Source: Paraspadella gotoi (lineage: Eukaryota; Chaetognatha). Taken from it: a stretch of DNA of 64,000 nucleotides. The notes below the pieces were generated by a model. The model ran no database searches, had not been told where the DNA came from, and saw only the letters and a program-made list of their open reading frames with translations. The DNA lies in NCBI GenBank assembly GCA_051294375.1, contig CM119267.1, positions 11,097,045 through 11,161,044 on the forward strand, written 5' to 3'. Of this stretch, positions 23,367 to 34,607 are shown piece by piece (position 1 is the stretch's first letter; each line of letters opens with the position of its first letter). A program made the translations under genes and the position numbers.

Positions 23367-23596
23367 ATGAAGAAAGACAAAGTGAAAGAGGGATGGGGAA
23401 AGCGGATCTATTTTTCTAAAAATAGCATCCATCCTAATGATGAGCCCATTTTTTATTCGCGCAAGCGTCGGGGGATGCCCCGCAACAATTTCTAGGCGAG
23501 ATCTCCTGGTGTCTCTGCGTTATGTGTCAGAATGCACGTCTTTAAGACAGAATGTTCATTTTTTGTGTCAGAATATACGCGGCGTCACGCGACAAA

Positions 23597-24223
23597 NNNN
23601 NNNNNNNNNNNNNNNNNNNNNNNNNNNNNNNNNNNNNNNNNNNNNNNNNNNNNNNNNNNNNNNNNNNNNNNNNNNNNNNNNNNNNNNNNNNNNNNNNNNN
23701 NNNNNNNNNNNNNNNNNNNNNNNNNNNNNNNNNNNNNNNNNNNNNNNNNNNNNNNNNNNNNNNNNNNNNNNNNNNNNNNNNNNNNNNNNNNNNNNNNNNN
23801 NNNNNNNNNNNNNNNNNNNNNNNNNNNNNNNNNNNNNNNNNNNNNNNNNNNNNNNNNNNNNNNNNNNNNNNNNNNNNNNNNNNNNNNNNNNNNNNNNNNN
23901 NNNNNNNNNNNNNNNNNNNNNNNNNNNNNNNNNNNNNNNNNNNNNNNNNNNNNNNNNNNNNNNNNNNNNNNNNNNNNNNNNNNNNNNNNNNNNNNNNNNN
24001 NNNNNNNNNNNNNNNNNNNNNNNNNNNNNNNNNNNNNNNNNNNNNNNNNNNNNNNNNNNNNNNNNNNNNNNNNNNNNNNNNNNNNNNNNNNNNNNNNNNN
24101 NNNNNNNNNNNNNNNNNNNNNNNNNNNNNNNNNNNNNNNNNNNNNNNNNNNNNNNNNNNNNNNNNNNNNNNNNNNNNNNNNNNNNNNNNNNNNNNNNNNN
24201 NNNNNNNNNNNNNNNNNNNNNNN
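23597..24223. other. Assembly gap, 627 N
   Basis: Run of N. The left flank has a repeated phrase TGTCAGAAT (23526 and 23567) suggesting the edge of an unresolved repeat. Confidence 0.98.
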
Positions 24224-24608
<385 letters not shown>

Positions 24609-25318
24609 GGAAGTCGTAAAACGGAACCAAACCTCGTTTCTCTCTTCTTTTTTTCTCTCTCTCTCTCATCTTTCCGGTGAACGGCGTCGAATGAAGGGAG
24701 TCTCCGTTTTTATGGGGAATTTTATGGTGGAGGAAGTCAGTTTTGGAGACGAGACGAGTTTTCCCAACTTTTTTCTTTCTTCTTTCGAAAAATCGCGTCC
24801 CTTTTGTTTTGTTTGGGACGGAAATACGAGGGGCGTTCAGCGCCTCTGTTGATGCGCGGGGGAAATTTTTATGACGACAATCGGGTTCATTTTTTGTTCG
24901 GAAATTTGGTTGGAAAAGAACTAAATGGGTCGGAAAAAGATGGCGATTGTTTAGAAATGGATTCCCTCGGCTCACGGTTGTCACCTTAGATGTTGTTGTC
25001 GAAAACTGAAAGTCTAAGTGTAACTGAAAGTGCATGTGACTGTATGTGCCTACTGGTACACTGGGCAAGTTAATTTTTAATCTTTATAATCGCAACAAAT
25101 AAGAATCTGCAAGTTTGAATTACATTCAGGGGTTGCGATTATTTTTCGACCACCAAGTGACAACGAAACGAAGTCTCGACGAACTCGAGAAAGGAAGTGA
25201 ATCGAAACCACATCGGAGATTTCGGTGAGTCCATGGGCATTGGGGCGACCTCTGGGGATTCTCTCCTTTCCAGTTAACCGACTTACTTTAAGACTCTCTT
25301 TCACTTTATTCCTTCTTT

Positions 25319-25500
25319 TCTCCTCCTCCTCCTCCTCCTCCTCCTCTTCCTAAAGTCCCCAATGGAGAATTCGTCTGGCTTCGCTCAACTTTGTCTCACT
25401 TCCTCAACGACCCGGCCATCATTCCTCACCCGCCTTCCCCCGCCTCCTTACCCGCTTTTCCTCCTCCTCCTCCTCCTCCTCTTCCTCCTCCTCCTCTTCC
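25319..25500. repeat. (TCC)n-rich block
   Basis: Two runs of TCC triplets (25320-25346 and 25457-25499) within generally C/T-rich DNA. Confidence 0.85.
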
Positions 25501-25673
25501 CTTCTTTCGCTCTATTTTCGTCGTGATTCTCGCTCCAGTGACCCACTAGCATCCGGGGTCCCCAATTCTTCTTCATTCTCCTCGTGTCACTCCGTCCAAA
25601 ATCTCTCATCCTTCATCCGTCTCCTCTTCCTCTCTTCTTCCTCCATTTCTACCCCCCCTAGCCCTCCCCCCCT

Positions 25674-25735
25674 CCCTAGCAACCAGAACCGCTCTTAACC
25701 CTAGCAACGCGCCATGGCGACGCACGCCATCTCCC
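25674..25735. promoter_or_regulatory. Paired CCCTAGCAAC motifs next to an ATG
   Basis: CCCTAGCAAC occurs at 25674-25683 and again at 25699-25708, followed by CGCCATGGCGACG. CTAGCAAC and CATGGCAAC are half-sites of the RFX X-box, a palindromic element typical of ciliary genes, but neither copy forms a complete X-box. A short ATG-led frame follows (MATHAISRECVTRS) and dissolves into poly-Ser. Confidence 0.2.
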
Positions 25736-26154
25736 GCGAATGCGTGACCCGATCTTCTTCCTCTTCTTTCTCTTCCTCCTCCTCCTCTTTAGCCTCGATG
25801 TCACTTTGGTCTTTCCACTCGAACGTGCAGGAAGAACGTTCCGACCCTGGAAGAGAGGGAGAGAGAGAGAGATAGAGATGGAGAGGATAGAGAAAGAGAA
25901 AGAAAAGAGTTAGAGAGGGGAAGATAGGTAGAGAAGAAAGGAAAAGAGAGGGAGAGTTGAATAGGGAGGAAGCGGACAAATGGACGGAATTTCTAAAAAA
26001 AATAAATAGGGAGCGACAGAAAAAAAAAAATTAAAAAAGAAGGAAAATAGCGACAGAGATAAAACCTAAGAGCAAAAGGAAATAATAGAGTGAAAGACAA
26101 AAAAATGGCAGACAAAATAGAAAAGGTTGAAAGTTAGATAGGGAAAATAAGGGT

Positions 26155-26155
<1 letters not shown>

Positions 26156-26243
<88 letters not shown>
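26156..26243. repeat. (GA)n microsatellite
   Basis: GA tract of nearly 90 bp with one GG interruption. Confidence 0.95.
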
Positions 26244-26246
<3 letters not shown>

Positions 26247-26469
26247 ACATGAATCTAAAAAGATGAGAGGCAGACAACGTTTTGTTTTCATTTGAAAAGG
26301 TTTGGGAGACGAAACGGAGCGCGAATTGCTTTTTAATCTACTTCACTTTGACAGAAATGATTTAGTGAGACGGGGCGGGGTCGGACGATGCCCCATAGAG
26401 ACAAAGCCGACGTTTAAGCTTCGAAAGTAGACTAATTTAGAACTTTAGATGGGACCAAATTTCACGGCA

Positions 26470-26556
26470 TGATAATGAAATCTCTAAGTATAATACCGTA
26501 GAAAAATAAGGCGATAAAATCTCTGGAGTATATTACCATAGAGGAATTTGGGGAGG
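26470..26556. repeat. Imperfect tandem duplication of about 45 bp
   Basis: Two units share GATAATGAAATCTCT / GATAAAATCTCT and AGTATAATACCGTAGA / AGTATATTACCATAGA, arranged head to tail. It is a local AT-rich duplication with no coding content. Confidence 0.6.
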
Positions 26557-26769
26557 CAAAAACTATCGCGATCAAGAGAATATCCATCTTGAAAAATGAC
26601 GCAAGTCCGTATATAACCCGTTTTACGTATACGAGCTCCTCCTAACCCGGATGTAATCGGATATAAACTTGGCGTCTTAGAGTCTCCTTGGATTTTCTCG
26701 CTTTAACGAAACTTCTGTTGTGGGCGGAGATTCATTTTCTTTATCCGCTTTTGAAAAATGAGAGGAATA

Positions 26770-26831
<62 letters not shown>

Positions 26832-26937
26832 CAGCGTCGCATGTCTATTCACTCTCTTTTTCTTGATTTCGCAACGAGCCGAGTAATTAGCATGAGGCTT
26901 TTTCTGCAACGAAGCTCCCTACTTTGAATCTGGCCCG

Positions 26938-27014
26938 GGTCGCCGGTCGCCGGTCGCCGGTCGCCGGTCGCCGGTCGCCGGTCGCCGGTCGCCGGTCGCC
27001 GGTCGCCGGTCGCC
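26938..27014. repeat. GGTCGCC x 11, perfect 7-bp tandem repeat
   Basis: Eleven identical 7-bp units occupy exactly 77 bp. Decayed units (GGCCGAC, GGTGTCGCC) lie just to the right. Because 7 is not a multiple of 3, all frames read as a heptapeptide repeat (RRPATGD on the minus strand). I regard that as accidental. Confidence 0.97.
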
Positions 27015-27927
27015 GGCCGACTCAGAGCCGGTCTCACCGCCCATGGCCGGTGTCGCCGTCTCATTGAGTTATCGACGCAATTAACCAAGCTTCTAACAGA
27101 AAGGAGACCGCTGTAGCGAATGGAGAGAGAATTGAATTATCTACAGCGCGATTTCTTTAATGCACTTCGAATGCTTCCTACGCCAAGATATATTGTGAGA
27201 GAAAAAAGATTCCATTAGGCTCATTACTAAGTTAAGAAAAATTTATATCAGAGCCGTTTGTGGCAATATTATAAAATTAAAAATTACGCATTTTTTCCAT
27301 TATTTCCCGGCTGGTCGCACTTACTTGTATGTATACAGAAATCGTATTTTTTACCGCGTATTTGAAATTTGTTAATAATTCCGTGGCCTTTTTAACTTTG
27401 TTTCATAAAAAAATTTAATTTCCGTTTCTGCTCGTCCACTTTTTCTCTTATTTCCATGAGTTTTTTTTTTCTACCCGACGGAATCATAATCCACGCGTCC
27501 TGTCGACCGCCCGATGCACGGACCGACGGACCACCGAAAGGACCGACGTAGGGATCCACACACCGATCTCTTTCAATCTACGATGGAAATGAATCCTGAG
27601 GCCAAAAAAAAAAATTAATCCTATTATCGGTTTGATTCGGTTAATCGCGTCCGCGAGGATTTCAATATTTTACCGAGAATCTTGCGGAAAGGGAGAGATA
27701 AAGCTCCTCTGCCCGCTTTGCCTCTCCCCCCTTTCCCGTTACGCCATCCGCTTTGCCCGACGCGCTCAATTCTCTTCCCGTTTTGCGATACTTGCAAAAT
27801 CGACGTTCTCAGATTTTGTCGGTTTATTTAATTTTTTTTTTTTCAGTTGGGTTGACGGACGCCCAATCTTATTTTTAAATATATATTTCCTCTCGACGTC
27901 TCGTCTCTAGTTTATAAATCCATCAAA

Positions 27928-28098
27928 ATGGAACCGACTCGTTCTCCCTTCCCTCTTTCTCCTTCCATCTCAGATCCCCACCATCTCTTCCAATTCTACT
28001 CCGAAACAAATGAGACGCAACGACGTCGTTTCCGGTTGTCGCGTCCGGTAACCATGACGACGCCGCCGACGCCTCCCGCCGCCGCTGAGGGGAACTAA
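27928..28098 (+). CDS. Possible short ORF, 56 residues
   Basis: ATG in strong initiation context (TCAAAATGG) begins MEPTRSPFPLSPSISDPHHL, followed by FQFYSETNETQRRRFRLSRP, and ends in TPPTPPAAAEGN. The central part is not low complexity, which is unusual in this region. A possible splice donor (CCG|GTAACC) lies inside the frame, so it could instead be a first exon ending near LSRP. A minus-strand frame of 78 codons overlaps it. No family recognised. Confidence 0.25.
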   Translation: MEPTRSPFPLSPSISDPHHLFQFYSETNETQRRRFRLSRPVTMTTPPTPPAAAEGN

Positions 28099-28360
28099 TA
28101 TCGACCGCAATTCCGTCAATGTCGCGGGTATAAAATGGAAATGACCATCTCTACATTTTCGAAGGAAAGCCGACGACGACGATAACGACGACGAGAAAGA
28201 CGACAAAGGATAACGTGATCATTATCACCTCTTCCGATCCTTATGACACCTTGACATTAAAACCGACAACCACGACGATAACCCTGATCATCTTTCCATT
28301 CGCCCTGACAACGATGACTACAAACAAGTTTGAACAAACAATGTCGGATCTGCCTACGAA

Positions 28361-28445
28361 AATTAATTAAATTAAGTAAATTAATTATTAATTAATTTAT
28401 TAATTAATTAATTTTAATATTTAATAATTAATTATAAATAAATTC
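28361..28445. repeat. (TTAATTAA)-type AT-rich repeat
   Basis: Dense ATTAATTAATT sequence. A second patch at 28982-29050 has the same character. The two patches flank copies of the degenerate tandem repeat that follows. Confidence 0.8.
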
Positions 28446-28495
28446 ATATACAGTTTATTATCATCGATGTCCTTAAAAATAAGTAAAGTGACTTA

Positions 28496-29430
28496 TATTT
28501 TTTCCGTTTAAACTCATTTCCACTGGCACAATTCCTCAAAACTTTATATCTAGCTTCTTCACACACTTTCCATCCCGCTCACAAAATTTCATCTCAATCT
28601 ATTATGGGTTAAAAATAGTAAAAATAGTCAAGTAAATGTGACTCATATTTTTTTCATTAAACTCGTTTCCACTCGTACCAAAACTTTATATCAAGCTTCG
28701 TCACACATTTTTCTACCCACACACAAAATTTTAACTCAATCTATCCATCCAATTATGATAAATTAGAGTATTTATTGGTTAAAATAAGTAAAAATATTTT
28801 AGTAAATGCGACTTATGTTTTTTTCCATTTAAACTCATATCCACTCACACGATTCCGTCGAAACTTTATATCCAGCTTCATCAAACATGTTCCTACCCAT
28901 ACAACAATTTCATTCCGATCCACCAGCCAATCACGAGTTATTGGGGCTTTTTGCTAAGGTGGGACGGATGGACGGATTGATTGACTGATTAATTAATTAG
29001 TGATTATTTAATTGACTAATTGATTAATTAACTTATTAATTATTTGATTTATTAATATACATCCTGCATATACATTTAATATAAAAGGAAAAAAAATCAT
29101 AATCAATTAGTGAAACAGGTTTTTTTTGTTTTTTCCATTTAAACTCATTTCCACTCAAACGATTCCATCGAAACTTGGTTTCCTGTTCAATCACACACTT
29201 CCTACTCACATACAAAATTCCAGGTCAATCGCCCCATCCACTCATGAGCAATTGGTGTTCAAATAGTGAATTATATTTTTTTTGTTTTTTCCATTTAAAC
29301 TCATTTCCACTCGGACGATTCCATCGAAACTTCATATCCAGCTCAATCACACACAATCCATCCATCCAATCACGAGTAATTGGTGTTTTTTGATAAGGTG
29401 GGACGGACGGACGGACGGACGGACGGACGG
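28496..29430. repeat. Degenerate tandem repeat, five copies of about 130-160 bp
   Basis: Copies start near 28496, 28646, 28818, 29118 and 29281. Each has TTTTTCCATTTAAACTC, then TTTCCACTC, GATTCCATCGAAACTT, ATATCCAGCTTC, CACACA and a CCAATCACGAG-like tail. Copies 3 and 5 end in AAGGTGGGACGGA and then run into a GGAC tetranucleotide tract. AT-rich spacers of different length separate copies 3 and 4. No coding capacity. It behaves like an old minisatellite or decayed transposon array. Confidence 0.8.
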
Positions 29431-29432
29431 AC
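29401..29432. repeat. (GGAC)n tract
   Basis: Seven to eight GGAC units at the end of repeat copy 5. The same units start to appear at the end of copy 3 (28960-28975). Confidence 0.95.
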
Positions 29433-29559
29433 ATCATTTTTTTTGCATAATTTATCATAATTCGATGTTCTGACATGATATAAGTTAGTGCCCGACAATA
29501 TTGAGGGGGCGGACCGACGGACGACAAAGTGAATTATAGAGTCGGGATCTGCTGATAAG

Positions 29560-30000
29560 ATCCGACTAAAAAAAAGAAGAAGAAGAAGAAGAAAAAAAAG
29601 AGTACGATAACGTCGCTGGCATTACTTTTTTTTGATTGACTGTCACGAATACTCAATTTTAAAAAACAATTAGATCATCGGACGAATTTTAATATTAAAA
29701 AAAAAAATTCTGAATAAGAAAAATACTCCGACTGATTTGAATGCAAATGAGGACGATTTAAAAAAAGGGAAGGAACCGGGAAAAAGTCACACGCGTTGAA
29801 AAAAAGAAAAAAATAAGGGAAATCGTGAGATAACGAATTGAAAAAAAAAAATTGCGAGCGGATATAATAGATTAGAGAAAAAAAAGTAAATAAAAAAAGA
29901 AAAAAAAGTGAGAGAAAAAAATTAAAGAAATTAAAACCTGCCCAATAGTGCCCACACTACACGTGTACCGCTTTCCACGTCACCTTCGAAAAGCTACTAA
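29560..30000. other. A-rich sequence upstream of the secreted-protein gene
   Basis: A/T-rich DNA with many A runs, then a more balanced stretch from 29938 containing CACACTACACGTGTACC. No gene. The promoter of the gene at 30278 should be within the last 200 bases, but I see no clear TATA box. Confidence 0.4.
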
Positions 30001-30039
30001 TCCCAAGGCAAAAAACTCGAGATTCCGCTCGTGAAGGAA

Positions 30040-30099
30040 TCAAAATAAACATCGCTACAAATCATTCATACTCGACAAGTCTAACGTTTATTTTTCTTC
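30040..30099 (+). other. Probable 5' UTR exon
   Basis: The sequence before the donor at 30100 has no ATG-led frame of any length and ends TTTTTCTTC|GTAAGT. The upstream boundary is a guess, because the transcription start cannot be seen. Confidence 0.4.
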
Positions 30100-30276
30100 G
30101 TAAGTTTTTTCCTTTTTTTTTTATTTTGTCGAATTTTTTTGACTTTTTTTATTTTATGATTTTTTTTTTGTTTGGGATAAAAGATCAAATCCAGAATTGA
30201 GGTAAGCGAGAAAGAATTGAAATGACCATCTCTCGTACTATTTTTTTTTATCAGCTCTCTTATCATTTCTTCACAG
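30100..30276 (+). other. Intron in the 5' UTR, 177 bp
   Basis: It starts GTAAGT and ends with CATTTCTTCACAG, a clean pyrimidine-rich acceptor one base before the ATG. The interior is T-rich (long T runs at 30113-30173). An alternative acceptor, TTTTTATCAG, lies 23 bases earlier. Confidence 0.6.
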
Positions 30277-30277
30277 A

Positions 30278-30622
30278 ATGTTTTCCAAAGCTTTCCTCGT
30301 TTTCTTCGTTTGCCTCTTGGTTGTCATCGCCGACGCGCGTCGTGGTGGTCGTGGTGGTCGTGGTGGTCGACGCGGCCGTCGCAGGGGCGGGAGAAAGTCC
30401 GACCGCGGCGAAGTTCGTCAGCAGGAATGGGCCGACGGTCAGCGCGCTCAGAAAGCCGACGTTGCGGAGAATGATGCGGACGTCTACCGTCTTCTTGATC
30501 AAGCAGAGGCCCTAGAGGGCGAAATGGGGCCCATGGGCTCGGAGGGAGAAATGGACATGTCGAAGATGGGCGACATGGAGGACGGAGACGACATGTCGAT
30601 GCCGATGAAGAGAAACGTCTAA
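30278..30622 (+). CDS. Small secreted Arg/Gly-rich, Met/acid-rich protein, 114 residues
   Basis: The best-supported gene in the window. Residues 1-20 (MFSKAFLVFFVCLLVVIADA) are a textbook signal peptide with cleavage likely after ADA or IA. Residues 21-41 are an Arg/Gly tract built on RGG and GRR units. A mixed helical-looking segment follows (about 45-78: EVRQQEWADGQRAQKADVAE, then NDADVYRLLDQAEALEGE). The C-terminal third is acidic with nine Met, mostly in EM, DM or PM pairs, ending PMKRNV. There is no Cys after the signal peptide. The coding sequence is a single exon preceded by a 5' UTR intron and followed by AATAAA. The chain has a basic head and an acidic tail. Possibilities are a cationic peptide with an acidic propiece, a matrix or metal-binding protein, or a granule protein. 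I know no family that fits. I chose the ATG one base after the acceptor because the signal peptide starts there. Confidence 0.75.
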   Translation: MFSKAFLVFFVCLLVVIADARRGGRGGRGGRRGRRRGGRKSDRGEVRQQEWADGQRAQKADVAENDADVYRLLDQAEALEGEMGPMGSEGEMDMSKMGDMEDGDDMSMPMKRNV

Positions 30623-30665
30623 GACGCCGTCGATACAGACTCCGAACGCGATGAAAGAAAGTTCG

Positions 30666-30718
30666 TCTCTGTTAATGAAATCAAATTCATTGTATGACTT
30701 TCATGACGGAAACAGAGA
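30666..30718 (+). promoter_or_regulatory. 3' UTR hairpin of the secreted-protein gene
   Basis: TCTCTGTT (30666-30673) pairs perfectly with AACAGAGA (30711-30718), and inside it ATGAAA (30675-30680) pairs with TTTCAT (30699-30704). The two stems are separated by short bulges. It lies between the stop codon and the poly(A) signal. Confidence 0.45.
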
Positions 30719-30724
30719 ATTCGA

Positions 30725-30738
30725 AATAAAAAAATAAA
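30725..30738 (+). terminator. Tandem AATAAA poly(A) signals
   Basis: AATAAA at 30725-30730 and again at 30733-30738, about 100 bases after the stop codon of the secreted-protein gene. This is a normal distance for a compact 3' UTR. Confidence 0.6.
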
Positions 30739-30986
30739 AAATAAAAACTCAATTTTTACGTTTTAATCTAGATTAATGATTTTTTTAATCATTGTAACTA
30801 GAGATTAGATTTAGAAAAATCGATACAAATGATAAGGCAATATGGGGAAAAATGATGAAATTTTCAACCGTGACTGACGCCTGAAGCAACTACACCTAAT
30901 TAGTAAGTAGCCTTCATAGTTCATAATTCTATTTAAAGTGTATTCGTAAGATCGGCGACCTCAGAAATTGGGTCTGGTAACGCAAA

Positions 30987-31011
30987 AATCACGAATATCA
31001 CAATCGTGATT
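30987..31011. repeat. Short perfect hairpin
   Basis: AATCACGA pairs with TCGTGATT across a 9-base loop. A further TCGTGAT follows at 31020. It stands alone in unremarkable sequence. Confidence 0.4.
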
Positions 31012-31128
31012 GCTTCGTTTCGTGATAGCTTTGTTTTGACGAATCTCGGGCGAGGGGTCGAGAAATCGAATCCTTCGGCTACGATTCACATTTTGAGTTA
31101 ACTGAATCAAATCCAGACTCGGGAGATA

Positions 31129-31460
31129 GTGAAAGAAACGGAGACAGAGTCAAATATTTCCTCAGGGTCTCTCATAATTCCTCTTCTCTCGCTCTCTTTA
31201 TGGGATCAAGTTCAACACGGCGCGCTGGCGGTGATCCGAAAGAACGCCGCTTCCGCCGGCGCTGCCTCTTCCGGTTCCGGCGAATTCCGCCTCTGGCGCC
31301 GAATGTCGTAATCCAATTGTGGCGCCACTCATCCTCGATTTCTTCGTTTCTCTCACTCGTAACCGAGTTGACGAGAGAGAAAGCACCTCCGCGAGAATGG
31401 CGCCTCCCCTCCCCGCCTCCCTTCAAGAACTTTTTAGCGAGAATCGATGCCGACGCTTGA
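31129..31460. other. CpG-rich block, possible promoter or exon
   Basis: GC-rich sequence with CTTCCGGTTCCGG-type ETS-like motifs (31268-31280) and open frames on both strands. Neither strand has a convincing start, donor and composition together, so I leave the coding status open. Confidence 0.2.
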
Positions 31461-32138
31461 AAATTAATCTATCTTTTTCTCTTTCTCTCTCTGTCTGTCA
31501 GACTCTGTCCCCCCGCACAGTCATCGAAATAATTGTTTTACTCGGAAAAAGGGTGGTACATCGTAGATTAAATTTGTTTATTTTAATCAGTCCAGGTGTA
31601 TCACAAGAACACTGTCTTATGATATCGGATTGTAAAAATTATTCATATTGGAGATATAACACTTTTCTTTTTCTGGAGCTCACTTTGTTTTGTTATTTCT
31701 AGACATTTTAATGATAAAAACTTAGTTTTTTTTTTTCATTGTGAATAACTGGGTAGTTTGCATAGACTGAATTATATTTTGCTTTAAAACTATTTTACTG
31801 TATATGAGTTTTCAAATACTAGCCTAAACTAAAGTCTATATGGTCTATGGAAGCACGCGGAAGCACGGCCATTTCCACTGCATTTAATGATTCATCATAT
31901 CAGGAAGCTACCATATTTGGCTTTTTGTCCGCCGTGACCGGCATGGTTAGTTATAACAAAATGATTTTTGAAATAATTATTTTTACGATAACTAATGACT
32001 AATTTATTTTGTACAATATTTTTTTAAAAGAAATTTTTAATTTAAAAAAAAATTAGTTCTTATTAAGAATCTTAACTAGGACAATTTTAACTGTCTCTCT
32101 CACTCATGTGTACGTACCTGTTATGTAAGAGAATGCAG
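31461..32138. other. AT-rich non-coding stretch
   Basis: After a CTCTTTCTCTC run the sequence is AT-rich with long T and A runs. Nothing recognisable. Confidence 0.5.
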
Positions 32139-32345
32139 CTAGCGCGCTCCAACGGCTGGACTGTGGACAATGTCCACTGGAAATGCATCGATAAAGGCTG
32201 AAAGCCAAGCAATATCCCCGTCTACGGACAACGAGGTATCTCCCTGACTCCTCATAGGAAATTCGCACGAAAGGTCGCACGTTGAAACCTTTTCTTGGAA
32301 ATGAGCGAGACGCGTCGCTCGAGCGAAAGAGGAAGGACGAACCAT
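32139..32345 (-). CDS. Possible short ORF, 68 residues
   Basis: Minus-strand ATG at 32345-32343 starts MVRPSSFARATRLAHFQEKV, and the chain ends FPVDIVHSPAVGAR. The composition is mixed and there is no simple repeat, but a second frame on the same strand is open too, and part of the DNA (32159-32191) is a motif repeated elsewhere in the window. That suggests transposon-derived or other repetitive DNA rather than a host gene. Confidence 0.2.
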   Translation of the reverse strand: MVRPSSFARATRLAHFQEKVSTCDLSCEFPMRSQGDTSLSVDGDIAWLSAFIDAFPVDIVHSPAVGAR

Positions 32346-32715
32346 GAGCGATGCAGGGAATCATTAAAATCGAATGAAGAAAAGTCGAGACTCGAGATCT
32401 AAAACAAACAAAAAATGGAATCCAAAACAAACATCAGAGAAAAAAAAAAGAACATCGAGGGAAAAACGACCAACGAAAACGGAGAAAAACGAAAAACAGA
32501 GGAAGAGGAGAAATTAAAAAGAGAGAGAGGAAGAGGAAAAAAAAGAAAAATGGGTGTTGAACGAAGTAGAAAGACGATAGCAGAGGGAGGTAGGGAGGGA
32601 GCTAGAAAAGAAGAGGGTAAGAGAAAAAGAAAGGAATAGAGGGACGAATGGGAAAGGGAGGAAGGAAGGGAAATAGGAATACCGGAAGGAAAAAAAGTTT
32701 AAAGAGAAAAAAAAC

Positions 32716-32820
<105 letters not shown>

Positions 32821-33203
32821 AGACAAACGAAAAAAGACAAATCCGAATCAAGAAATGTTTCGAAAAAAGGATTTGCGTTTCTGTTTGATTTTCGATCCTA
32901 ATCATCGAACGGAAATATAGTGAATGGCATGACGTGGCATGGCATGGCAATGTGATTGAATATGTCAACCAAAAGCTGCCTCGTTCCCTTCAATTTACTA
33001 CTTCAAAGTTTTGATGACGATTTTTTTTTCCGTCTCTTTATCTCATCGTCCCATTTCGTCGTTTGTCCCAAAGTCTCCGCCAAAGAAAAAAAAATGAATA
33101 CAGAAATTGGCGCCGTCGACGCCGCAGACGCCGCACGAACCGGCGCCGTCAACGAAATCGTCAGGGTTAATGACTTTTCTTATCCTTCGTTCAACGTCAT
33201 TAC

Positions 33204-33207
33204 GTCG

Positions 33208-33245
<38 letters not shown>

Positions 33246-33249
33246 CTCT
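33204..33249. repeat. (TCG)n microsatellite
   Basis: TCG triplets with one TCA interruption. It lies 65 bp left of a pure GA tract. Confidence 0.95.
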
Positions 33250-33309
33250 TGAACGAAAAAAATTGGAGCAACCTCTGACGAAATTCGAAATAACGTTTGG
33301 GGAGAATTC

Positions 33310-33313
<4 letters not shown>

Positions 33314-33395
<82 letters not shown>
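33314..33395. repeat. (GA)n microsatellite, 82 bp, pure
   Basis: Uninterrupted GA tract ending in ATGAAGAG. Confidence 0.97.
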
Positions 33396-33398
<3 letters not shown>

Positions 33399-34252
33399 AG
33401 AGAAATGGTTGAATGGGAAGGCAATGGGCGAGTAGAGGAGGGAGAGGGGGAGAAAGCAAGAGAGAAGAAGTCGCCGATCATGAATAGAAAGGGAGTACAG
33501 AAAGAAAAGCGATAAGAGAACGGAATCAATTTCGTTATCTACCATCAAAATTATTCAAATTATATATATATATATATATAAAATTATATATATAAACCTT
33601 GGCTCGAGAGGAATTAAGTTTTTTGAGCCTGAAAACCTTTTTTTTTCTGAGAAATATCGACGAATGCTTCCCATGATACATTTTTTTTTGCTGCAATCGC
33701 ACAAGTTTCGATTGGAATTTGACGATCGTCCTTTTCTTGTTTCATCATTCCGCACCGCAGCAGCCTTGACGCTGCTCAGCGCAACGCAGCAGAGGCAGCG
33801 GGCGGTCGTTTTATAGTTTCGCCGCGAAAATTCGTGGAATTCAGTTTGAGACGAGAACCGATAGCGCCTCTTTTTTTTTCCACCCCCCTATTCCCCCCTC
33901 CTTTAAATCCCCCCCATCCCCCCCTGTCGAGTCTGACCCAATCTACGCGACCCTTCAAAGTTTCCACCTTCGATCATCCCGATTAATTTTCCTGCTTCTC
34001 CATCGTTAATCTCTCTTTACCCTTTTCTTTTCTTTCCTCTTTCTTTTTTGTTTAAAGATTTTCCTCTTTCTTTTCTTTGTCTTGTCTTTTTTTCTTCCCT
34101 TTTTTCTTTAGTATTGCTCTTTGGTCTTTAAATTTTACAGTGTTTTTTCTTATTCCTTGCTTGTCCAATGTCCAGTGGATAATGTCCACAGTCAATTTTT
34201 CAACGTTTGAACCTTCTCTTCTAACCTCTCTCCTCCTCTACCATCCTAGTTT

Positions 34253-34371
<119 letters not shown>

Positions 34372-34557
34372 ATTCTACCCCCCAACCATCCGAAAATCCC
34401 CCCAAAACGACTCCCCTAATTCATCGTGAAGACTTCCCAAAAAAAGATACCCGTTCTTTTAGACCACCCTCATCTTCACTAGCTCTTTCATCCAAAAAGT
34501 AAATAAACAAACAAACAAAAATATCGGCAGGTAAGCCGTTCACTCTGTTGGCTATCG

Positions 34558-34569
34558 TCCTCGTCGTCT

Positions 34570-34607
<38 letters not shown>
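34558..34607. repeat. (GTC)n microsatellite
   Basis: GTC triplets with a TTC interruption, 65 bp upstream of the E-box array. Confidence 0.95.

Noticed and set aside
26938-27014. GGTCGCC array as a telomere-like or CRISPR array
   Set aside because: It has no spacers, is not a known telomere motif, and lies between ordinary sequences in a eukaryotic window.
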